In this document: piece by piece, positions 51,117-60,400 of the stretch
Layout of the letters: each line of letters starts with the position of its first letter
Numbering within the stretch: position 1 is the stretch's first letter
Source: Acidimicrobiia bacterium
Lineage (GTDB): Bacteria > Actinomycetota > Acidimicrobiia > Acidimicrobiales > Aldehydirespiratoraceae
NCBI GenBank assembly: GCA_022820805.1
Contig: JAJEEV010000024.1
Coordinates: forward strand, 1-64,000
Length of the DNA: 64,000 nucleotides
Direction of reading: 5' to 3'
Notes under the pieces: model-generated
The model's database searches: none
Seen by the model: the letters and a program-made list of their open reading frames with translations, nothing else
What the model was told of the DNA's origin: nothing
Made by a program: the position numbers and the translations under genes

Positions 51117-51986
51117 TCAATCGTCGACTAGGAGCTCGATGAGGGAGCTGGTGTCCCAGCGGCCGTGGCCCTGGCGCTGGAGACGGGCGTAGAACTGGTC
51201 GATAACCGCTGTTATGGGCAGCGTGGCGCCGACCCGCTCGGCCTCGGCGAAGCAGATCGCCAGGTCCTTGCGCATCCAGTCGAGGGCGAAGCCGAAGTCG
51301 AACTCGCGGCGGGCCATCGTCACCCCCCGGTTGGCCATCTGCCACGATCCTGCCGCGCCCTGCGAGATTGTGTCGACCACCTGCTGGACGTCGAGCCCGG
51401 CCCGGCGGGCGAAGTCGATCCCCTCGGCCAGGCCCTGGACCAGCCCGGCGATGCAGATCTGGTTGACCATCTTGGTGCGCTGGCCGCTGCCGGGACCGCC
51501 CAGCAGCGTGACCGCCTTGGCGTAGGCGTCGATCACCGGCTCGGCCCGGTCGAAGTCAGCCTGGTCGCCACCGCACATTACGGTGAGCACGCCGTTCTCG
51601 GCCCCGGCCTGGCCCCCGGAGATGGGCGCGTCCACGAACCCGACCCCCCGCTCGGCCGAGGCTGCGTGAAGCTCCTGGGCCAGGTCGGCCGACGCGGTGG
51701 TGTGGTCCACCAGGACCGACCCGGACGCCATCGCCTCCAGCACGCCCCCGTCGCCGGTCGTCACCGAGCGCACGTCGTCGTCGTTGCCGACGCAGACGAA
51801 CACGAACTCGGCCCCGGCAGCCGCGCCGGCCGGGGTGGGGGCGGCCGTCCCACCGTGCTCGCCCACCCAGGCCTCCGCCTTCGACGCGGTGCGGTTATAG
51901 ACGGTCACCTCATGGCCGGCCGCGACCAGATGCCCGGCCATCGGGTAGCCCATCACTCCCAGACCAACGAACGCGCAATCGGCCAT
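51117..51986 (-). CDS. NAD(P)-dependent beta-hydroxyacid dehydrogenase (3-hydroxyisobutyrate dehydrogenase family)
   Basis: The 289-residue enzyme reads CAFVGLGVMGYPMAGHLVAAGHEVTVYNRT (Rossmann), VDAPISGGQAGAENGVLTVMCGG (substrate loop) and GSGQRTKMVNQICIAG with the catalytic Lys. The NRT after the second strand suggests NADPH preference. It oxidises 3-hydroxyisobutyrate-like or tartronate-semialdehyde-like substrates. ATG 51986 is preceded by AAGGAGGG on its strand, which decides it over a longer frame. It converges on sodB with 24 bases between. Confidence 0.92.
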   Translation of the reverse strand: MADCAFVGLGVMGYPMAGHLVAAGHEVTVYNRTASKAEAWVGEHGGTAAPTPAGAAAGAEFVFVCVGNDDDVRSVTTGDGGVLEAMASGSVLVDHTTASADLAQELHAASAERGVGFVDAPISGGQAGAENGVLTVMCGGDQADFDRAEPVIDAYAKAVTLLGGPGSGQRTKMVNQICIAGLVQGLAEGIDFARRAGLDVQQVVDTISQGAAGSWQMANRGVTMARREFDFGFALDWMRKDLAICFAEAERVGATLPITAVIDQFYARLQRQGHGRWDTSSLIELLVDD

Positions 51987-52195
51987 CAGGCCCTCCTTCA
52001 ACAACGACGACGATGTGTGCCGTGCCCGAGCGACGACCGTAGTCGCATTCATGCCTGCCGATGCATCGAGAGCAGCCCGTCGAGGGCGGGTCATCCTCGC
52101 GGCAGCGTTGGGTGGGTCAGGGTCCGAGTGCGGTGACGCCCCTGCGAATCGGAGACCTCGCTCGCATCGCTACGGAGGCGTGATGCGTAGATAGT

Positions 52196-52213
52196 GTTGC
52201 GCATGTTGCGCAT
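52196..52213 (+). promoter_or_regulatory. tandem 9-base repeat upstream of vapB, candidate operator
   Basis: GTTGCGCAT occurs twice in direct tandem (52196-52204, 52205-52213), 18 bases before the antitoxin GTG. TGCGCA is palindromic within each unit. Antitoxins of this class repress their own operon, and a repeated site just upstream of the start fits that; binding is inferred. Confidence 0.5.
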
Positions 52214-52231
52214 ATTGGCTAGCGTGGCCCG

Positions 52232-52501
52232 GTGGCCAAGCCGACCAACGTGCTGCTGGATCCCGCCCTGCGAGCCGCGGCCAAGCGCCGGGCCAGCGAG
52301 CGCGGCCTCAGCGTCTCCGCCTACATCCGCGAGCTGATCCGCGCCGACGACGCGGCGGCCCGCGCCACCGGAAACGACATCACGCCCCTGATCGGCCTGC
52401 TCGACACCGGCAGCGAACCCACCGACATCGCACGCCACAAACACGAGATGGTCCAGCAGGCCTTCAGCGAGAACCTCCGCGCCCGAACCGGTACCGAGTG
52501 A
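52232..52501 (+). CDS. vapB: VapB-like ribbon-helix-helix antitoxin
   Basis: The 89-residue protein starts with a short beta strand and two helices (TNVLLDPALRAAAKRRASERGLSVSAYIRELI), the ribbon-helix-helix fold that binds DNA, followed by a flexible C-terminus that would clamp the toxin. It neutralises the PIN-domain RNase encoded next and should autorepress through the upstream repeat. GTG 52232 is the first start; the stop overlaps the vapC GTG by 4 bases (GTGA). Confidence 0.8.
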   Translation: MAKPTNVLLDPALRAAAKRRASERGLSVSAYIRELIRADDAAARATGNDITPLIGLLDTGSEPTDIARHKHEMVQQAFSENLRARTGTE

Positions 52502-52920
52502 GCCGCGTCTTCGTCGATACCAGCGCCTGGTACGCGCTGGCTGCACCCGACGACATCTCTCATCGTCTCGCCGTGCGCCTGCTCGGTGAGCACCAACGAC
52601 GACTGGCCACCACCGACCATGTGCTCGTGGAGACCTGGGCGGTCGCCCGCAGCCGGCGACACCGAGCCGCCGCTGACGAACTCGTGGCCACCATCCTCGA
52701 CCGCGACATCGCCGAAGTCCTCACCGCCACCCCCCAGGACATCGCGACCGCTCTGCGCATCGGCGAGACCTTCGCCGACCAGGACTTCTCGATGGTCGAC
52801 AGGACCAGCTGGGCCGTCATGGAGCGCTGCGGCATCACCGAGGCGGTGGCCTTCGACATTGACTTCTCCGTGTACCGCTACGGCCCCGGCCTGCACCAAG
52901 CCTTCACGATCCACCGCTGA
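52498..52920 (+). CDS. vapC: VapC-type PIN-domain ribonuclease toxin
   Basis: The 140-residue PIN protein has the acidic site residues D7 (VFVDTSAWYAL), E45 (HVLVETWAV), D101 (MVDRTSWAVM) and D120 (AVAFDIDF). VapC toxins cut tRNA or rRNA when the labile VapB is lost. The pair overlaps by 4 bases and appears intact. It lies between housekeeping genes, separate from the decayed island at the left end. Confidence 0.9.
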   Translation: MSRVFVDTSAWYALAAPDDISHRLAVRLLGEHQRRLATTDHVLVETWAVARSRRHRAAADELVATILDRDIAEVLTATPQDIATALRIGETFADQDFSMVDRTSWAVMERCGITEAVAFDIDFSVYRYGPGLHQAFTIHR

Positions 52921-52991
52921 GACACAGCCACACGCGGCCCCGAGGGCACCCCCAGAAACGTCAGAGTTCCGGCCGACACGCCGGTGTGGTG

Positions 52992-53016
52992 ATTTTTTAT
53001 TTAATTTCATTGAAAT
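52992..53016 (+). promoter_or_regulatory. AT-rich patch with a 13-base palindrome
   Basis: In GC-rich surroundings this patch is almost all A and T and contains ATTTCA-T-TGAAAT (53004-53016), a perfect palindrome, 39 bases before a small ORF. It could be a promoter/operator. The 298 bases between vapC and the membrane-protein gene hold nothing else except the small ORF. Confidence 0.4.
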
Positions 53017-53055
53017 AGCCTGATATTTGTCATACCTCTGCAGGATGCTGTCGGC

Positions 53056-53163
53056 ATGCTGATTGAAGCCGCCCGACGGGCTGAGGCCGCCGCCAAGGAG
53101 AGCCCACGCGCCCGACCACCCACCTACATTGTGCGAGTCGGAGGTCCGGGGGCAGGAATCTGA
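53056..53163 (+). CDS. possible 35-residue peptide
   Basis: An ATG at 53056 opens a short frame to TGA 53161-53163. The peptide has a helical Ala/Arg/Glu-rich start (LIEAARRAEAAAKE) and a beta-like end (TYIVRVGG). No family is recognised and no strong ribosome-binding site precedes it. Reasons to keep it are the AT-rich palindrome upstream and a coding-like third-base G/C bias. It could equally be a gene remnant. Confidence 0.25.
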   Translation: MLIEAARRAEAAAKESPRARPPTYIVRVGGPGAGI

Positions 53164-53218
53164 GTTGCGGTTCCAAGGCCCTGGGCGGCGGCTCGGCTCT
53201 ATCTGCGTCGGCGGAGGA

Positions 53219-53617
53219 CTACACCGGCGCGCGGCGGGCTAGCCGGATGCGAACGCGAAAGACCACGCCGGCGCCCATGTAGGCCGCGACGACGGCCCAG
53301 CCCCAGGTGGCGAAGGCTCGCACGATCAAGTCCCCGATCGCCCACGGCGAGCTGCGTGCCAACTCGAACTCGACCGGGTAGGCGGAATACCAGCTGCCAG
53401 CAAACCCGGAGAAGCCGACGAAGGCCAGCAACACCGCACACGGCAGCAATCCCAGAACCGTCACCATGGTCGCCGCCGCCACCGGCCGTTCAGGGAACAG
53501 GCAGCCGGCCACGAACAACGACGCCAGCAGCACCAGCAACGCGAACAGTCCCGGCGCGAGCGCGACACCGGCCACATAGACCACCGCGACCAACAGCAGC
53601 CGGGCGTCGCGCAACAT
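53219..53617 (-). CDS. small four-helix membrane protein of unknown function
   Basis: The 132-residue protein starts MLRDARLLLVAVVYVAGVAL and has about four membrane helices (also LFALLVLLASLFVAGCLF, MVTVLGLLPCAVLLAFVGF, AVVAAYMGAGVVFRV). No family is recognised. ATG 53617 is chosen because the open frame further upstream runs through the tRNA gene and must be spurious. It lies 43 bases downstream of the tRNA on the same strand, so they might share a transcript. Confidence 0.6.
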   Translation of the reverse strand: MLRDARLLLVAVVYVAGVALAPGLFALLVLLASLFVAGCLFPERPVAAATMVTVLGLLPCAVLLAFVGFSGFAGSWYSAYPVEFELARSSPWAIGDLIVRAFATWGWAVVAAYMGAGVVFRVRIRLARRAPV

Positions 53618-53660
53618 GGCCCTAGATCTCCCGCCGTCGAAGCTCTTCGTGGTTACAGGT

Positions 53661-53744
53661 GCCCGGGGTGGGGGTCGAACCCACATGCCCTTTCGGGCAG
53701 CCCGTTTTAAGCGGGCCGCGTCTGCCAGTTGCGCCACCCGGGCA
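53661..53744 (-). tRNA. tRNA-Leu (anticodon UAA)
   Basis: The 84-base gene folds as a class II tRNA: acceptor stem GCCCGGG/CCCGGGC with discriminator A, D-arm GGCGCAACTGGCAGACGC, anticodon stem GCCCG/CGGGC with loop CTTAAAA, a long variable arm (GCCCGAAAGGGC-like) and the T-arm GTGGGTTCGACCCCCAC. The anticodon UAA reads UUA, a rare codon in GC-rich genomes. The CCA end is not encoded. Tyrosine integrases often use such genes as att sites, but no integrase adjoins it. Confidence 0.95.
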
Positions 53745-53811
53745 ACGTCGTCAACCTAGCTTGTCGCTTCCCGCTCGCCTGTCGCAGACGGCTCCGCCGG
53801 GCGGGGTGGGG

Positions 53812-54183
53812 CTAGGCGGCTGCCGCCGTCTCCTGGGCTGGGGCGCTGGGGGCCGGTTGCGCCGGATCGTCGCCGGGGGGCGGTTGCGGGGCGGCGTCGC
53901 CGTCGACCGCCAGCCACAGGGCGGAGCGGGCCAGGTCGGCCCGGGCGCCCGTCAGGTAGTTGGCCACCACGATCCCCTCGATCATGTCGGCCAGCACCGC
54001 CCCCCGGGGCCGGCCCTTGAGGCGGACCGACACGATCGGCGATCCATTCCGGCGGCGGATGGAGCGGTCGAGGTCGCCCCGGGACGGAGGGCTGGCGAAC
54101 ACCGGCACGACCAGGCCCCGCAGGCGGGCGGCCCGGCCCAGCGAGCGAGCCGCCGAGCCGAAGTCGAGCGATGTGATTCCCAT
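53812..54183 (-). CDS. conserved actinobacterial protein of unknown function
   Basis: The 123-residue protein reads MGITSLDFGSAARSLGRAARLRGLVVPVFASPP, VSVRLKGRPRGAVLADMIEGIVVANYLTGARA and ends in a Pro/Ala-rich tail. The same order of motifs is known to me from uncharacterised proteins in many Actinobacteria, but no function is established. It is divergent from the PD-(D/E)XK nuclease gene with 66 bases between starts. An alternative ATG at 54213 adds ten residues. Confidence 0.7.
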   Translation of the reverse strand: MGITSLDFGSAARSLGRAARLRGLVVPVFASPPSRGDLDRSIRRRNGSPIVSVRLKGRPRGAVLADMIEGIVVANYLTGARADLARSALWLAVDGDAAPQPPPGDDPAQPAPSAPAQETAAAA

Positions 54184-54249
54184 GACCGCTATGGTCGCGC
54201 CGGGGTGTGACATGGCCCCTCCCCACCCCCAGGAGCCGCTCCGAGCCCC

Positions 54250-55209
54250 ATGCACGCCGACCAGTACAACCCGGCCCAGCAGGAAGTCGTGACCCTGCTT
54301 GGGGCACCGCCAGAGGCCCGGCCCGAGTTCGATCCGAGCCTGCGCGACGAGCTTCGCAGCCACCTCGAGGACCGTCTGGAGCCACTGGCCCAGCACATCC
54401 GCGCCGACTCGTTCGACGACGACAACCTCTTCCTGAGCAAGTACACCCTCACCCAGGTCCTCGGCTGCGAACAGAAGTTCCTGGCCGACCGGTCCGAGCC
54501 GTTCGCGTGGTCGTCGCCCACCGCCCGGGGCACGGTCATGCACAAGGCGATCGAGCTGTCGGTGCACTGGCGGGGCGAGAGCTCGCCGCTGGTGCTGGTG
54601 GACGAGGCCATGGCCAGCCTCGCCAACGCAGAAAAGAGCATCGGCGACTACCTGACCACCTGCGGAGAGTCCGAGCGGGCCGAGCTGCGGGCCGGCACCG
54701 GCGCGGCCATGACCCAGTTCCTGGAGTGCTTCCCGCCGCTCAAGGCAGCCTGGCGGCCGGCGACCGAGAGCCCGATACGGGCCTCGCTGCACGACGGGCT
54801 GATCGTGCTGTCGGGCAAGCCGGACCTGACGCTGGGCCAGCCCGACGGCACCGTGGCCGGCAAGGTGATCATCGACTTCAAGACGGGCGGGTTCTCCCCC
54901 ACCCACCGCGAGGACCTCCGCTTCTACGCCCTGCTGGAAGCCCTGCGGGTCCTGCCGCCCCGCCTGCTGGCCACCTACTACCTCGACCAGGGCCGCATCC
55001 ACTCCGAGGAGGTGACCCACGACCTGCTGCTCGCAGCCTGCGAGCGGGTCGTCGACGGAGCCCACCGGTACGTGGAACTGGTCGGCGGAGCCCGCCAGCC
55101 GGGCGTCGCCCCCGGCCCGAGCTGCCGGTGGTGCCCGGTCCAGCTCGACTGCGACGAGGGAACCGAGTACCTCGAAGGCGCCTACGACGCCGGCCCCGGG
55201 GGCTGGTGA
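54250..55209 (+). CDS. PD-(D/E)XK nuclease with an iron-sulfur cluster (RecB/Cas4-like)
   Basis: The 319-residue protein has the RecB-type nuclease core: H98 in TARGTVMHKAIE, D192 (SGKPDLTLG), D209-F-K211 (VIIDFKTG) and a helix with a Tyr (LRFYALLEAL). Four Cys frame it as in AddB and Cas4: C73 (VLGCEQKF) and C292-x2-C295-x5-C301 (SCRWCPVQLDC), so a 4Fe-4S cluster is likely. It probably trims or repairs DNA ends. No cas1, helicase or CRISPR repeats are nearby, so a stand-alone repair role is likelier than adaptive immunity. Confidence 0.87.
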   Translation: MHADQYNPAQQEVVTLLGAPPEARPEFDPSLRDELRSHLEDRLEPLAQHIRADSFDDDNLFLSKYTLTQVLGCEQKFLADRSEPFAWSSPTARGTVMHKAIELSVHWRGESSPLVLVDEAMASLANAEKSIGDYLTTCGESERAELRAGTGAAMTQFLECFPPLKAAWRPATESPIRASLHDGLIVLSGKPDLTLGQPDGTVAGKVIIDFKTGGFSPTHREDLRFYALLEALRVLPPRLLATYYLDQGRIHSEEVTHDLLLAACERVVDGAHRYVELVGGARQPGVAPGPSCRWCPVQLDCDEGTEYLEGAYDAGPGGW

Positions 55210-55221
55210 TCGACCGAGGGT

Positions 55222-56550
55222 CTACGGCTGGCCGTCGCGGCGGGGAGGCGAGGGCGTCGTCGGATGGACTTCGGGCACCACCTCGGGGGCGTACTCCCCG
55301 CCCTCCAGGTCCAGATGTCGCAGCCAGCCCAAGCTGTGGAGAACCGCGGTGCCCGCCAGCAGCAACGCCCCGAAGGCGCCGAAGGCGGGCCGGGGGCCGA
55401 CCAGCTCGATCAACTGGCCGAGACCAAGCTGACCGAGCGGGTTGGACGACATCAGCACCATCACGTAGAGCGACATCACCTGCGTCCTGCGGTCCTCGTC
55501 CACCTGTAGCTGGACCGCGGTGTTGAGCGAGCTCGCAGCGCCGAGATGGGCTGCCCCGATCAGCACCAACGGCACCAGATACGACACGAACGTGGGTGCG
55601 ACCGCGAGCGCCAGCACGGCAGTGCCGTACACGAGGAGCGCGACCCGCTGGATCGTGGACCGCGACACCCGTCCACCCAGCGACGCCACCACGGGCGCAG
55701 CCACCAGCGCGCCACCGCCGAGCATCGTGAGCATGAGACCGAATCCGCCCGGTCCCCGGTGGAACACGTCCTCGGCGAAGACGACGCAGAGGATCTGGAT
55801 CGGCAACCCCAGCGCGCCGATCAACGCAACCGAGACGAAGGCGACCACCAGACCGCGGCGGGCCCGCACATACCGGGCCACAGCCAACGTGTTGCGAATC
55901 AGCCTCATGCTCGGGATACCCGACGACGACACAGTCCTTCGGGACTCGACCTGCAGGAGCGCGAACAGAATCACCGAGACTCCAGCCGCGCTGACCCAGA
56001 ACGCGGCCGCCGGGCCGGCGGTAGCCACCGTGATTCCCCCCAGCATCGGTCCGAGCAGCCTCGAGCTGTTGAACTGGGCCGAGTTCAGCGTCACCGCGTT
56101 CAAGAGGAGTTCCCGGGGCACCAGCTCGCTCACGAAGGCCTGCCACACCGGCAGGTTCAATCCGCCGCCCACCCCTGAGGCGGCGGCCAACGCCACGTAG
56201 GCGACCGGCGAGCGCACACCCTGCATCCAGGCCAAGGCCATGACCAGCGCAACCAGACCCATGAGCGACTGCGAGGCCATCAGGATCCGGCGTCTCGAAT
56301 AGTGGTCGGCCAGCACGCCGGCCGCCGGGGCGACCGCCGCCATCGCCGCGAACTGGGCGAAGCCCGCGAAGCCGACCCAGCCAGGGCTCCTGGTGAGGTC
56401 CCACACCACAGCGGGCACGGCCACGTACTGGAACCACCGCGCCGAGTTGGTAATGAAGCCGCCGAACCAGAAGTAGCGGTAGCTGCGATGACTGAAGGAG
56501 GCGAAGGCCGCCAATGGCACCGGAGCACCGTACCGCCGGTGCCGCGCCAT
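55222..56550 (-). CDS. MFS exporter (DHA3-type)
   Basis: The 442-residue protein has about twelve membrane helices and the MFS loop-2 signature LADHYSRRRILMASQ (relative of GxLaDrxGRrkvl). The opening FRYFWFGGFIT-like SYRYFWFGGFITNSARWFQYVAVPAVVWDLT is typical of the enterobactin/macrolide exporter branch. It should expel a small lipophilic compound in exchange for protons. ATG 56550 is only 10 bases from the divergent crotonase ATG, so a start further in, such as GTG 56520, would leave more room for promoters. Confidence 0.88.
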   Translation of the reverse strand: MARHRRYGAPVPLAAFASFSHRSYRYFWFGGFITNSARWFQYVAVPAVVWDLTRSPGWVGFAGFAQFAAMAAVAPAAGVLADHYSRRRILMASQSLMGLVALVMALAWMQGVRSPVAYVALAAASGVGGGLNLPVWQAFVSELVPRELLLNAVTLNSAQFNSSRLLGPMLGGITVATAGPAAAFWVSAAGVSVILFALLQVESRRTVSSSGIPSMRLIRNTLAVARYVRARRGLVVAFVSVALIGALGLPIQILCVVFAEDVFHRGPGGFGLMLTMLGGGALVAAPVVASLGGRVSRSTIQRVALLVYGTAVLALAVAPTFVSYLVPLVLIGAAHLGAASSLNTAVQLQVDEDRRTQVMSLYVMVLMSSNPLGQLGLGQLIELVGPRPAFGAFGALLLAGTAVLHSLGWLRHLDLEGGEYAPEVVPEVHPTTPSPPRRDGQP

Positions 56551-56560
56551 ACTGCGAACC

Positions 56561-57319
56561 ATGCCCTTCGTGAACATCGACATCTCCGACGGCGTCGCCC
56601 GGCTCACCCTCAACGATCCGGACAAGCGCAACGCCGTCAATCAGGCCATGAACGACGAGATCTGCGCAGCCCTCGACGACCTCGAGCCCGACCCCGCGAT
56701 CGGGGCTCTGGTGGTGACCGGCGCGGGCAAGGGATTCTGCGCCGGCGCCGACCTCGACGACCTGCTCGCCGCGGAGTCCACCGGCATCACCCGCATCTAC
56801 GAGGGCTTCCTGCGGGTGGCCCACTCACCGCTGGCGACCATCGCCGCCGTCAACGGCGCCGCGGTGGGAGCCGGGATGAACATGGTCCTGGCCTGCGACA
56901 TCGTGCTCGCGGGGCGCCGCTGGGCCCGCTTCGACTCCCGCTTCCTCCAGATCGGGCTGCATCCAGGCGGGGGCCACACGTGGCGGCTCAAGCATGCGAC
57001 CGACCGCACCACGGCCATGGCAATGGTGATCTTCGGCGAGGTGCTGTCGGCCGACGACGCCCACCGCACGGGACTCGCCTGGGAGGTCGTCGACGACGAC
57101 GCCCTGCTCGACCGGGCCCATGAGCTGGCCGCCAGGGCCGCGGCCCAGCCCAAGGAGTTGGTGGCCCGGACCAAGGCGACGATCCTGTCCCTCGACGAGG
57201 TCACGGGCTCCGAAGCGGCCGTCGACCGGGAGCTGCACCCCCAGCTGTGGTCCATGGGACAGCCCCCCTTCAAGGACCTGGTCCGCAGGCTCCAGTCGCA
57301 GATCGCGTCCAAGCCCTGA
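56561..57319 (+). CDS. crotonase-family protein (enoyl-CoA hydratase/isomerase-like)
   Basis: The 252-residue protein has the family segments VARLTLNDPDKRNAVNQAM, TGAGKGFCAGADLDDL and VNGAAVGAGMNMVLACDIV for the oxyanion hole. In the acid region it reads ARFDSRFLQIGLHPGGGHTWRL; where hydratases have P-E-x-x-L-G there is S-R-F-L-Q-I-G, so the first catalytic Glu is absent. It may therefore be an isomerase, thioesterase or hydrolase. It is the first gene before pyruvate carboxylase (108-base gap). Confidence 0.85.
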   Translation: MPFVNIDISDGVARLTLNDPDKRNAVNQAMNDEICAALDDLEPDPAIGALVVTGAGKGFCAGADLDDLLAAESTGITRIYEGFLRVAHSPLATIAAVNGAAVGAGMNMVLACDIVLAGRRWARFDSRFLQIGLHPGGGHTWRLKHATDRTTAMAMVIFGEVLSADDAHRTGLAWEVVDDDALLDRAHELAARAAAQPKELVARTKATILSLDEVTGSEAAVDRELHPQLWSMGQPPFKDLVRRLQSQIASKP

Positions 57320-57427
57320 GCGCAAGCCCTGGTAGCAAGCAGCCGCGCGCGGCAGCCATGTAGTGTCGGTGGCCGCGCGGGCCCGTCCTGCGCCTGCTGC
57401 GGAGCCAGAGCCTGTCGAGGGGAGGTC

Positions 57428-60400
57428 ATGGAGAAGCTCTTGGTGGCCAACCGGGGCGAGATCGCGATCCGAGCGTTCCGGGCGGCCACACAGCTGGGAA
57501 TCCGCACCGTCGCCATCCTCCCCGCAGAAGAGGAGCGCAGCGGCGCCCTGCACCGGATCAAGGCCGACGAGGCCTACGTGATCGGCGAGGCGGGCCGGCC
57601 GGTGCGGGCCTACCTCGACCATGACGCCATTGTGGCCAAGGCCGTCGAGGTGGGGGCTGACGCCGTCTACCCGGGCTACGGGTTCCTGTCCGAGAGTCCC
57701 GACCTGGCCGAGGCCTGCCACTCCGCGGGCATCACCTTCGTGGGGCCCAGCGCGGCTGTCCTGCGCCTCACCGGCAACAAGATGCGGGCCCGGCACGCCG
57801 CCGAGGAGGCCGGCCTGCCGGTGCTGCGCCAGTCGCCGCCCGTCGACGACCCTGCCGGAGCCGCAGCCCTTGCGGAGCAGATCGGGTTCCCGCTGTTCGT
57901 GAAGGCCTCCTCCGGCGGCGGCGGGCGCGGCATGCGCAGGGTCGAGCGGGCCGCGGACCTGGCCGAGGCCGTCGAGGCGGCCCAGCGCGAGGCCGGGAGC
58001 GCCTTCGGCGACTCGACCGTCTTTCTCGAGGAGGCCATGACCGGCGTGCGCCACATCGAGGCTCAGGTCCTGGCCGACGGCGCCGGAAACGTGGTCCACC
58101 TCTCCGAGCGGGACTGCTCGGTGCAGCGCCGCTTCCAGAAGGTGGTCGAGATGGCGCCGGCGCGCGACCTCGACACGGCAGTGCGCGACAGCCTGCTCCA
58201 CGACGCGGTCCGCTTCGCCTCCTCCATCGGCTACTGCAACGCCGGCACCGTCGAGTTCCTCGTGGACGGCGCCGGCCGCTACGTCTTCATCGAGATGAAC
58301 CCCAGGATCCAGGTCGAGCACACCGTCACCGAGGAGGTCACCGACGTCGATCTGGTCGAGTCGCAGCTGCTGGTCGCCTCGGGGGCCACGCTGGGTGACT
58401 TGGGGCTGACGCAGGACGCCATCAGCCTGAGGGGCTTCGCCCTCCAATGCCGGGTCACCGCCGAGGACCCGTCCAACGACTTCCGCCCCGACACCGGAAG
58501 GATCGTGGCCTACCGCCCGGCCAGCGGCGCCGGCGTGCGGCTCGACGGCTGCGTCTACCAGGGGGTGGAGATCACCCCCCACTTCGACTCGATGATCGAG
58601 AAGATCACGTGCCGGGGCAAGGACTTCTCCACGGTGGTGCGCCGCATGCAGCGCACCCTTGCCGAGTACCGGGTCCGCGGCGTGTCGACCAACCAGCCCT
58701 ACCTGCAAGCCATCCTGGCCGACGAGCAGTTCCGGGCCGGGCCGGTCACCACCAGCTTCATCGACGACCGACCCGAGCTGACCGCCGCGTCGGTCGGGGC
58801 CAACCGGGCCACCCGGCTGCTGCGCTACCTGGCCGATGTGACCGTCCACCTCCCCCACGGCCCCGCCCCCACCAGGGTCAGTCCGGCCGACAAGCTGCCC
58901 CCGGCCCGCAGCGGCCGGCCGCCGCCCGGGTCGCGCCAGCGCCTGCGGGAGCTCGGCGCCGCCGGGTTCGCGGCCGAGCTGCGGGCCGCGGACGTGGTGC
59001 AGGTGACCGACACCACCCTGCGCGACGCCCACCAGTCGATCCTCGCCACCCGCCTGCGCACCATCGACCTCGCGGCCGGCGCCCGCGAGATGTCCCACAC
59101 CATGCCGCAGCTGCTGAGCATGGAGTGCTGGGGCGGTGCCACCTTCGACGTGGCCCTGCGGTTCCTGCACGAGGACCCCTGGGAGCGACTGGCCCAGATC
59201 CGGGAGGCCGCGCCGAACATCTGCACCCAGATGCTGCTGAGGGGCCGCAACACCGTCGGCTACTCCCCGTACCCGGACTCGGTGGCCGGGCACTTCGTGG
59301 CCGAGGCCGCGGCCACGGGCATGGACATCTTCCGGGTCTTCGACGCCTTCAACTCCATCGACCAGATGGCCCCCGCCATCAGCGCCGTGATCGAGGCGGG
59401 GGCGGTGGCCGAGGGCACCATCTGCTACTCGGGCAACCTGTCGAGCCCCGCCGAGGACCTGTACACCCTCGACTACTACTTGAGGGTCGCCGAGCAGTTG
59501 GTGGAGGCTGGGGTTCACATCCTCTGCATCAAGGACATGGCCGGCCTGCTGAGAGCCGGCTCGGCCACCACGCTGGTCACCGCCCTGCGGGAGCGCTTCG
59601 ACCAGCCGGTTCACCTGCACACCCACGACACCGGCGGAGGCCAGCTGGCCACCTACATGGCCGCCATCTCCGCCGGCGTGGACGCCATCGACGCGGCCGC
59701 GCCGCCCCTGTCCGGCATGACCTCGCAGCCGTCGATCGCCTCGGTGGTGGCCATGACCGACGACACCGCCCACCAGACCGGCCTCAGCCTCGACGCCATC
59801 GGCGACATGGAGCCCTACTGGGAGGCGGTGCGGAGGGTGTACGCACCCTTCGAGGCCGGCCTGCAGTCGCCCACCGGCACCGTCTACCGCCACGAGATCC
59901 CCGGGGGGCAGCTGTCCAACCTGCGGGCCCAGGCCCGGGCGCTGGGCCTGGGGCACCGCTTCGAGGAGGTGGAGCGGCTCTACGCCTCCTGCAACGAGCT
60001 GCTCGGGCGGCCCATCAAGGTAACGCCGTCGTCGAAGGTGGTCGGCGACCTGGCCCTGCACCTGGTGGCCTCGGGCGTCACCCCCGAGCAGCTGCTGGAG
60101 GACCCGGGGGGCGTCGACCTCCCCGACAGCGTCATCGGATTCCTGCACGGGCAGCTGGGCACGCCGCCGGGAGGCTTCCCAGAGCCGTTCCGCACCCGGG
60201 CCACCGAGGGCCGGTCATGGTCGCCGACCCGCAAGGACCTCACCGAGGCCGACCAGACCGGCCTAGCCACCGACCGCCGGGCCACCCTCAACCGGCTGCT
60301 GTTCCCGACCCCGTCGGCGGAGCAGGCCGACAGGACGGACCGCTACGGCGACCTGTCGGTGCTGCCGTCGCTGCTGTTCTGGTACGGCCTCGACCCCCAC

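Noticed and set aside
53618-53737. N-terminal extension of the 132-residue membrane protein
   Set aside because: The added residues are the translation of tRNA-Leu, so the real start is ATG 53617.
54250-55209. Cas4 of a CRISPR system
   Set aside because: No repeat array, cas1 or cas2 is present in the window, and the Cys/nuclease layout is shared with AddB-like repair nucleases.
56825-60148. Very long open frame antisense to pyruvate carboxylase
   Set aside because: Similar antisense frames lie opposite many true genes here (for example 39706-42945 and 45105-48347). They come from GC-rich third codon positions; their translations are rich in Arg, Gly, His and Val with no domain motifs.
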